This document shows, one piece after another, positions 59,744 to 64,000 of a stretch of 64,000 bases of DNA (positions are counted from its first letter, which is position 1; each line of letters opens with the position of its first letter). The DNA lies in the IMG/VR virus record IMGVR_UViG_3300037882_002024, positions 1 through 64,000 of that record; one strand, 5' to 3'. This DNA comes from a virus. The notes beneath the pieces are model-generated. The model had not been told where the DNA came from, ran no database searches, and worked only from the letters and a program-made list of their open reading frames with translations. The position numbers and the translations under genes were made by a program.

Positions 59744-61753
59744 GTGGACGAAATTCTCGCATTGGTCAACAAGCGCGGCATGGTCCGCAATTCCATCTCC
59801 ACGGCCTTACCCTACCTTCGCACCGTAGACTCGGCCATCAGTGGGGCACGTGCAGGCACGTTGACGCCGCGCGACCTGTCGTTATACTCCGGGGCCTCGT
59901 GGCAGGCGGCGATGAAGCACGCCGCCGAAACGCTGGTCTATCGCAACGAAGGCATGCGCTATCTCAAAGCCGCATCCAACGAAGCTGATGCTAAGAGCGG
60001 CCTGACGCCTGTGGCCACGTTCGAGGCGGTCATCACGTCGATCAAGCAAGATCGCGATAACGATGTCTTGCACCCGGAAGGCGCCGAGGTCGATCCCTAC
60101 GCACCGCTGCTGTGGCAGCACAACCCGCTGGAGCCTATCGGCAAGCTCACCAAGGTGCTGAGCAAGAGCAAGGACAATGTTACGGCAGCGCTGGCCATCG
60201 CCGACATCCCGCTCGGTCGTGATGCCGCTTATTTGGTGGAGTTCGGATCGCTGCGCATTTCGCATGGCTTCCGCGCGCACGAGTTCAAGCCGATCAAATC
60301 TGGCAGCGACGTCGTTGGCTTCGAGGTCTTGAAGTACGACGTGATGGAAGTGTCGCTGGTATCGGTGCCCAGCAATACCGACGCTGTCATCACGGCGTTC
60401 GCGCGTGGCAAGCTCACCAGCCCGGTGTGCAAAAGCTGGGGGCGCAGCCTGTATGCGTCGCGACCGATTGTCGTGCGTGGCGGCTTCGGTGGCTTCAAGA
60501 AGGCTGCAGCGAACATGGCCAAGGTGAAGGCCAAGCCGAAGACAGGGCGCAAGCTGGACACGAAGGCCAGCGACGACTTTGAGGAGCAACTAGCCGCCGC
60601 CGCATCGACCATCGTACACAGCAATGACTACGGCTATTGCTTCTACGCGCAGCCCGATTCGGCGAAGGAAGAATACCAAGTCTTCTGGACTGCTGCTGAC
60701 TCGGACGGCGATGGCCAAACGGCTGACGGGACGCCGTTCACCACGATGGACGATGTCAAGTCGATCCTGAGCAACGTCCCCGGTGTCGCCAGCGTGACCA
60801 TCGAATCCGAAGCAACGCCGCCCAAGGGCGAAGGCTGGCGCATGGTCTACCCGGAGATGCGGGATTGGGCCGAAGACAGCGCCGACGACGAGCAAGGCAA
60901 CGAGGACAGCGAAGGCAGTGATGAAAGCGCCGAGGGGCAAGAAAGCGAAGAGGGTAAAGGCAAGAAGCCAAAGTCGAAACACGCGCTCGCGGGCGGCAAA
61001 GACAGCCCCGTGCAAGGCTCGTTCGAGGCCATCGCATCAGCGCTGTCGCGCATGGTGTTCGAGTACCTGAATGCCAACGGCGTGCCCGTGGACGAGAAGA
61101 AAAATTGGGTGTACGTGGCGGCGACCTACGCGGATAGCGTCGTGGTGGCGGTCGGCGAAAACGGCACAGGCCGAATGACGTATTACCAGATCGCCTACAC
61201 GATGAACGGCGACGACCCGGTGTTGAGCGGCAAGCCCATCGCGGTCGAACTCAACACGGTGCTGCAGCGCGTCGAAGACGAAGCCAACGAAGAGCAGCCA
61301 CAAGAGGCTAGCGGCGAAACGGACCCGGCGCAAGCGCACGCGCACCCGCGCCTCAAGATGAGTTGGACGATTGCCAAAAATCCTGCGCGCCAAGGACTCA
61401 AGGGCAAGTTGACGCGCAAGGATTCGAGCAAGCTCAAAGAAGCTCAAGAGCATCTCGAAGAGGCCATCGGATCGGGCAAGATGCCGAGTACCATCAAGAC
61501 GCTGGTGCAGCGCGGCGCCGACCTTGTGGCCGATGTCATGAAGTCGGATGGCTCGGAAGCCACCGATGAAGATACAGGCTCGATGGAAGGCCTTAGCGGC
61601 GAGTCGCGCGCCATCATGGCGCAGGCTCGCAAGGCAGCCGCCGAGAAAGCGCCCTACGCGCTGGCCCTCGCACTGGAAGCGCTCGCGGCGCAAATCTGCA
61701 AAGAGGCCAAAGAAGCCGACGAAAGCCAGTTGGTTCAGTTGCTGACTGCGTAA
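59744..61753 (+). CDS. HK97-type prohead protease with long acidic C-terminal domain
   Basis: 669 residues from GTG 59744 (TGGAGC upstream; earlier GTG 59705 falls in a hairpin arm). Serine protease S78 features: LLWQHNPLEPIGKL with His126, ISHGFRAHEFKP and YDVMEVSLVSVPSN with Ser204. Residues beyond about 260 are Glu/Asp/Ser/Lys-rich with two beta-rich islands, a probable scaffold part that would be removed at maturation; protease-scaffold fusions are known in HK97-like phages. Cleaves the capsid protein and itself. Confidence 0.88.
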   Translation: MDEILALVNKRGMVRNSISTALPYLRTVDSAISGARAGTLTPRDLSLYSGASWQAAMKHAAETLVYRNEGMRYLKAASNEADAKSGLTPVATFEAVITSIKQDRDNDVLHPEGAEVDPYAPLLWQHNPLEPIGKLTKVLSKSKDNVTAALAIADIPLGRDAAYLVEFGSLRISHGFRAHEFKPIKSGSDVVGFEVLKYDVMEVSLVSVPSNTDAVITAFARGKLTSPVCKSWGRSLYASRPIVVRGGFGGFKKAAANMAKVKAKPKTGRKLDTKASDDFEEQLAAAASTIVHSNDYGYCFYAQPDSAKEEYQVFWTAADSDGDGQTADGTPFTTMDDVKSILSNVPGVASVTIESEATPPKGEGWRMVYPEMRDWAEDSADDEQGNEDSEGSDESAEGQESEEGKGKKPKSKHALAGGKDSPVQGSFEAIASALSRMVFEYLNANGVPVDEKKNWVYVAATYADSVVVAVGENGTGRMTYYQIAYTMNGDDPVLSGKPIAVELNTVLQRVEDEANEEQPQEASGETDPAQAHAHPRLKMSWTIAKNPARQGLKGKLTRKDSSKLKEAQEHLEEAIGSGKMPSTIKTLVQRGADLVADVMKSDGSEATDEDTGSMEGLSGESRAIMAQARKAAAEKAPYALALALEALAAQICKEAKEADESQLVQLLTA

Positions 61754-61770
61754 TGTCAGTGAGTTGTTGA

Positions 61771-61784
61771 CTAAACTTTTTTAG
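61771..61784. repeat. CTAAAAnnTTTTAG palindrome, copy 37
   Basis: CTAAACTTTTTTAG, one mismatch, between protease and capsid genes. Confidence 0.82.
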
Positions 61785-61805
61785 TTGTTTTGAAAAGGGT
61801 ATGCA

Positions 61806-63374
61806 ATGAAGATCACGATTGCGCTCAAGGCGTTCTTGCTCGGCAAGGGGCTGGTCAGCGCGAATGCACCGGAAACCGATGTTCGCAGCGCGGCGCTCAA
61901 GGCGCTCAGCGATGGCAAGATGACCACGGCGGAGCTTAACGACCTGTGTCGCGAAGAAAACGGCGCAGGCACACTCGACGCGCTGGTAGCCAAGGCGCTC
62001 AACGAGAAGCTGGCGGCGCTCAATCTCGCGCCAGCAGAGACGAAGAACGCCACCGAGAAAGCCTTCGACGCCGCCATGTCGGGCTTCAAGACCAAAGACA
62101 GCACGACAGCGTCGGCCTTCGGCGGCGTGGCCTTCGGGATCAATCCCGAAGTGAAGAGCATCGGCGATATGTACTCGAAGAGTCGCTCCGAGTTGTTCTT
62201 GCCGGAGCGCACGCGCAGCGGCATGAAGCGCGTCGATGCGGGGCGCCCGGCCATGTTCAACGGCGAGCGCCTGTACGGCACGTCGCAGATGGGCAAGGCG
62301 GTTGCGCAGGCCTACTTCAAATGGCAGATCGCTTGCACGAGCCAGCCGAATGATATTCCGCGCGGCCTGCGCATGACCGATCACGACAAAGAAATTTTGA
62401 AGTTTGCGCTGCACGAGTGCGAATGGACAGGCCTCATCAATCCGCACCCCGAAGACGGCGGCGGGATTGCGGTCAAGCGGCGCAAGCTCCAAGAATTTGA
62501 AGTGAAGGCGCTGCTCGACGATGCCACCAGCGGCGGTATCGAAATCGCACCCATCGAGTTCGACGACGTGTTGGTGACGACGCCGGTGTTGTTTGGCGAA
62601 CTCTTCCCGTTGGTCAACGTAGTGGACGTGGCGCGGGGGCGGCGCATGAAGGGCGGCACCGTGGGCAACCCCACCTTCGGGGCTACGGGCGAAGGCACGG
62701 GCATCACCGCCTTCGATACGACAGCCTTCGTCGCGTCGTTCGACACGACGATTTACGTGGCCAGCGCGTCGATGGAAATCGGGATGGATTTTGAGGAAGA
62801 TTCGCCCACGAATATCGGCGGCATCATCATCGACAAGTTCGGCGAAAAGGCAATGGAGTGGTACGACCGCGTCATCGCCGTTGGCAACGGGACCACGGAG
62901 CCGCAAGGTATCTCACTGGCTACGGGTACGACCGTTGTGCCCTCAGACTTTTCCACAAGTGGCCCGCCAACCGTTAGCGACTACGAAGGCTTGATGTTCG
63001 GCGTCAACAAAGCGTACCGCAATACCAAGGGCAGCCGCAACGTGTACATTGCCAACGAAGTGTCGTACCGCAACGCGCGCGCCATTCCGGTCGGCCCCGC
63101 CGACGAGCGCCGCGTCTTCGGCATGACGCATGGCGACTACCAGATTCTAGACACGCCGTACAAAGTCCAGAATGACATCACGAACAGCACGATCATGTAC
63201 GCCAACCTTGGTTACTACCGGCTATACCGACGCCTCGGTGTCACGGTGCGCAACGAGACGGGCGGCAACTACTTGGCCAGCCGCAACCAGCGCCTCATCG
63301 TGGTGCGCCTGCGCACTGGTGGCAAGTTGGAGCAAGGCGGGGCGGCAGCCATCATGACCGACGCCAAGTCGTAA
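61806..63374 (+). CDS. Major capsid protein, HK97 fold
   Basis: 522 residues. The first 100 or so residues are helical and Ala/Lys-rich, the expected delta/scaffold region removed by the protease. The rest shows HK97 capsid features: DDATSGGIEIAPIEFDD, an E-loop-like segment, ASASMEIGMDFEEDSPTNIG, EWYDRVIAVGNGTTEPQGI and the P-domain strand RNETGGNYLASRNQRLIVVR. Builds the icosahedral head. Probably the most expressed late gene. Confidence 0.93.
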   Translation: MKITIALKAFLLGKGLVSANAPETDVRSAALKALSDGKMTTAELNDLCREENGAGTLDALVAKALNEKLAALNLAPAETKNATEKAFDAAMSGFKTKDSTTASAFGGVAFGINPEVKSIGDMYSKSRSELFLPERTRSGMKRVDAGRPAMFNGERLYGTSQMGKAVAQAYFKWQIACTSQPNDIPRGLRMTDHDKEILKFALHECEWTGLINPHPEDGGGIAVKRRKLQEFEVKALLDDATSGGIEIAPIEFDDVLVTTPVLFGELFPLVNVVDVARGRRMKGGTVGNPTFGATGEGTGITAFDTTAFVASFDTTIYVASASMEIGMDFEEDSPTNIGGIIIDKFGEKAMEWYDRVIAVGNGTTEPQGISLATGTTVVPSDFSTSGPPTVSDYEGLMFGVNKAYRNTKGSRNVYIANEVSYRNARAIPVGPADERRVFGMTHGDYQILDTPYKVQNDITNSTIMYANLGYYRLYRRLGVTVRNETGGNYLASRNQRLIVVRLRTGGKLEQGGAAAIMTDAKS

Positions 63375-63392
63375 GAGCAGCAGAAAACAAAG

Positions 63393-63414
63393 GTGGCTAA
63401 AATGTTTTAGCCAC
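63393..63414. repeat. CTAAAAnnTTTTAG palindrome, copy 38 (extended)
   Basis: GTGGCTAAAATGTTTTAGCCAC, a 22-bp palindrome after the capsid gene, followed by CACTTTG. Confidence 0.92.
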
Positions 63415-63443
63415 CACTTTGCTTGCAATATGCAAGCCGTATC

Positions 63444-63465
63444 GGGCGACGAGCGCCCTGTTTTT
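63444..63465 (+). terminator. Short rho-independent terminator
   Basis: GGGCG pairs with CGCCC around ACGAG, then TGTTTTT. A GCTTGC/GCAAGC hairpin lies just upstream (63421-63437). Confidence 0.75.
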
Positions 63466-63481
63466 CAAAAAGGATTCCATT

Positions 63482-64000
63482 ATGTTCCTGTATATTACCG
63501 GCGGTGGCCGTGGGAAACTGACGCAGACAGCCGGGACGCGCATTCAAGCGCTGATTGGTGGTGTTGGCAAATTCTTCACGTGTGTCACCAATTTTCGCGT
63601 GACCACGGCGGGCACAGCGCACACAGTAACGCTGATGCGTGGCGCCTCGCGAACATCGGTAGCTACTGAGCTTGCCGCCGCCGGGACTGCGTTAGTTGTT
63701 GCTGCGGCGCTTACGGATGGCGCTGGCGCTGCCATCGCAGCCAACGACCTTGTTGGGGTTCGCCTTGATGATGGCTCGTGGCATTTGTCGGTCGTTTCCG
63801 CGTGGACTTCGGGGACATTGACAATCACGCTTGCCACGGCAATCCCGACCGGGCGCACTGCCAAAAAAGGCGCGCTCGTTGTGAATTATGGCGTTGCTGG
63901 TGACGCTTTCCATTCAGCGCATCAGCACAACAGTGGCGCGGGCGCGACCAACAACTTCCCGGCTGTTGCTGTTGATGCGGCCCCGCTGGTTCACGGCACA
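63482..64000 (+). CDS. Probable virion protein, 5' part
   Basis: ATG 63482 with AAAGGATT upstream; open without a stop for 173 codons to the right edge. Gly/Ala/Thr-rich beta sequence (VTTAGTAHTVTLMRGAS, VGVRLDDGSWHLSVV) typical of head or tail decoration proteins. No exact family. Confidence 0.75.
   Translation, partial: MFLYITGGGRGKLTQTAGTRIQALIGGVGKFFTCVTNFRVTTAGTAHTVTLMRGASRTSVATELAAAGTALVVAAALTDGAGAAIAANDLVGVRLDDGSWHLSVVSAWTSGTLTITLATAIPTGRTAKKGALVVNYGVAGDAFHSAHQHNSGAGATNNFPAVAVDAAPLVHGT

Noticed and set aside
276-63414. The palindromes as a CRISPR array
   Set aside because: Spacing is irregular (hundreds to thousands of bp), the repeats are 14 bp and lie at gene borders, and no cas-like gene is present.
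276-63414. All palindromes as ordinary rho-independent terminators
   Set aside because: Most arms are only A/T with a 5-bp stem, too weak for termination; some lie mid-gene or between promoter and start codon. Only the extended copies (44085, 49276, 63393) could terminate.

Overview
The window is 64 kb of a large tailed double-stranded DNA phage (or prophage). It carries a terminase large subunit, an HK97-type portal, a prohead protease, a major capsid protein, a primase, a helicase, tRNA genes and a GroES. Every supported gene is on the + strand, genes are tightly packed (many ATGA, GTGA or TAATG overlaps), and all head genes read out of the right edge. The host is most likely a planctomycete of the Gemmata type. 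The gene at 23540 carries a TIGR02996-like N-terminal domain plus its usual companion segment, a family concentrated in that group, and the secreted CxxCH proteins and the Gln/Val-rich secreted protein near 7.5-10.9 kb have the same flavour. The host call is inference from protein families, not proof. Layout. 0-6 kb: replication and recombination genes (ParB-like/DnaJ-zinc protein, SF2 helicase, Toprim primase, HNH nuclease). 6-11 kb: an envelope operon with a membrane protein, an MMP-like zymogen metalloprotease, two exported proteins with c-type haem motifs and a Gln-rich glycine-zipper protein, closed by a terminator. 11-16.6 kb: a CobS/MoxR-like AAA+ ATPase with a probable VWA-like partner, then ParB-like / C5-cytosine methyltransferase / ParB-like. 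16.6-38.4 kb: one long run of mostly small genes after a single promoter, including the TIGR02996 protein, a membrane-tethered dNTP pyrophosphohydrolase-like protein, the probable small terminase and the large terminase split by a LAGLIDADG intein, a probable structural protein and GroES. 38.4-39.7 kb: about 700 nt of highly structured non-coding RNA followed by several tRNA or tRNA-like genes. 39.7-53.6 kb: short genes grouped behind about ten nearly identical sigma70-type promoters. 53.6-64 kb: an N6-methylase-like protein, a giant portal / C39-like peptidase / MuF fusion, the prohead protease, the capsid protein and the start of another gene. Regulation. Two repeated signals organise the genome. 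The first is a strong promoter module, A-tract + TAGTTGACA, about 17 nt, then a TAtA(g/t)T box, followed by a leader ending in ACCGAGGCAAG before the start codon. The second is a dispersed AT-rich palindrome, CTAAAAnnTTTTAG, present about 40 times. It often contains the stop codon of the gene upstream and often lies 10-11 nt before the next start codon. Nothing here was searched against a database; family names rest on motifs read by eye.
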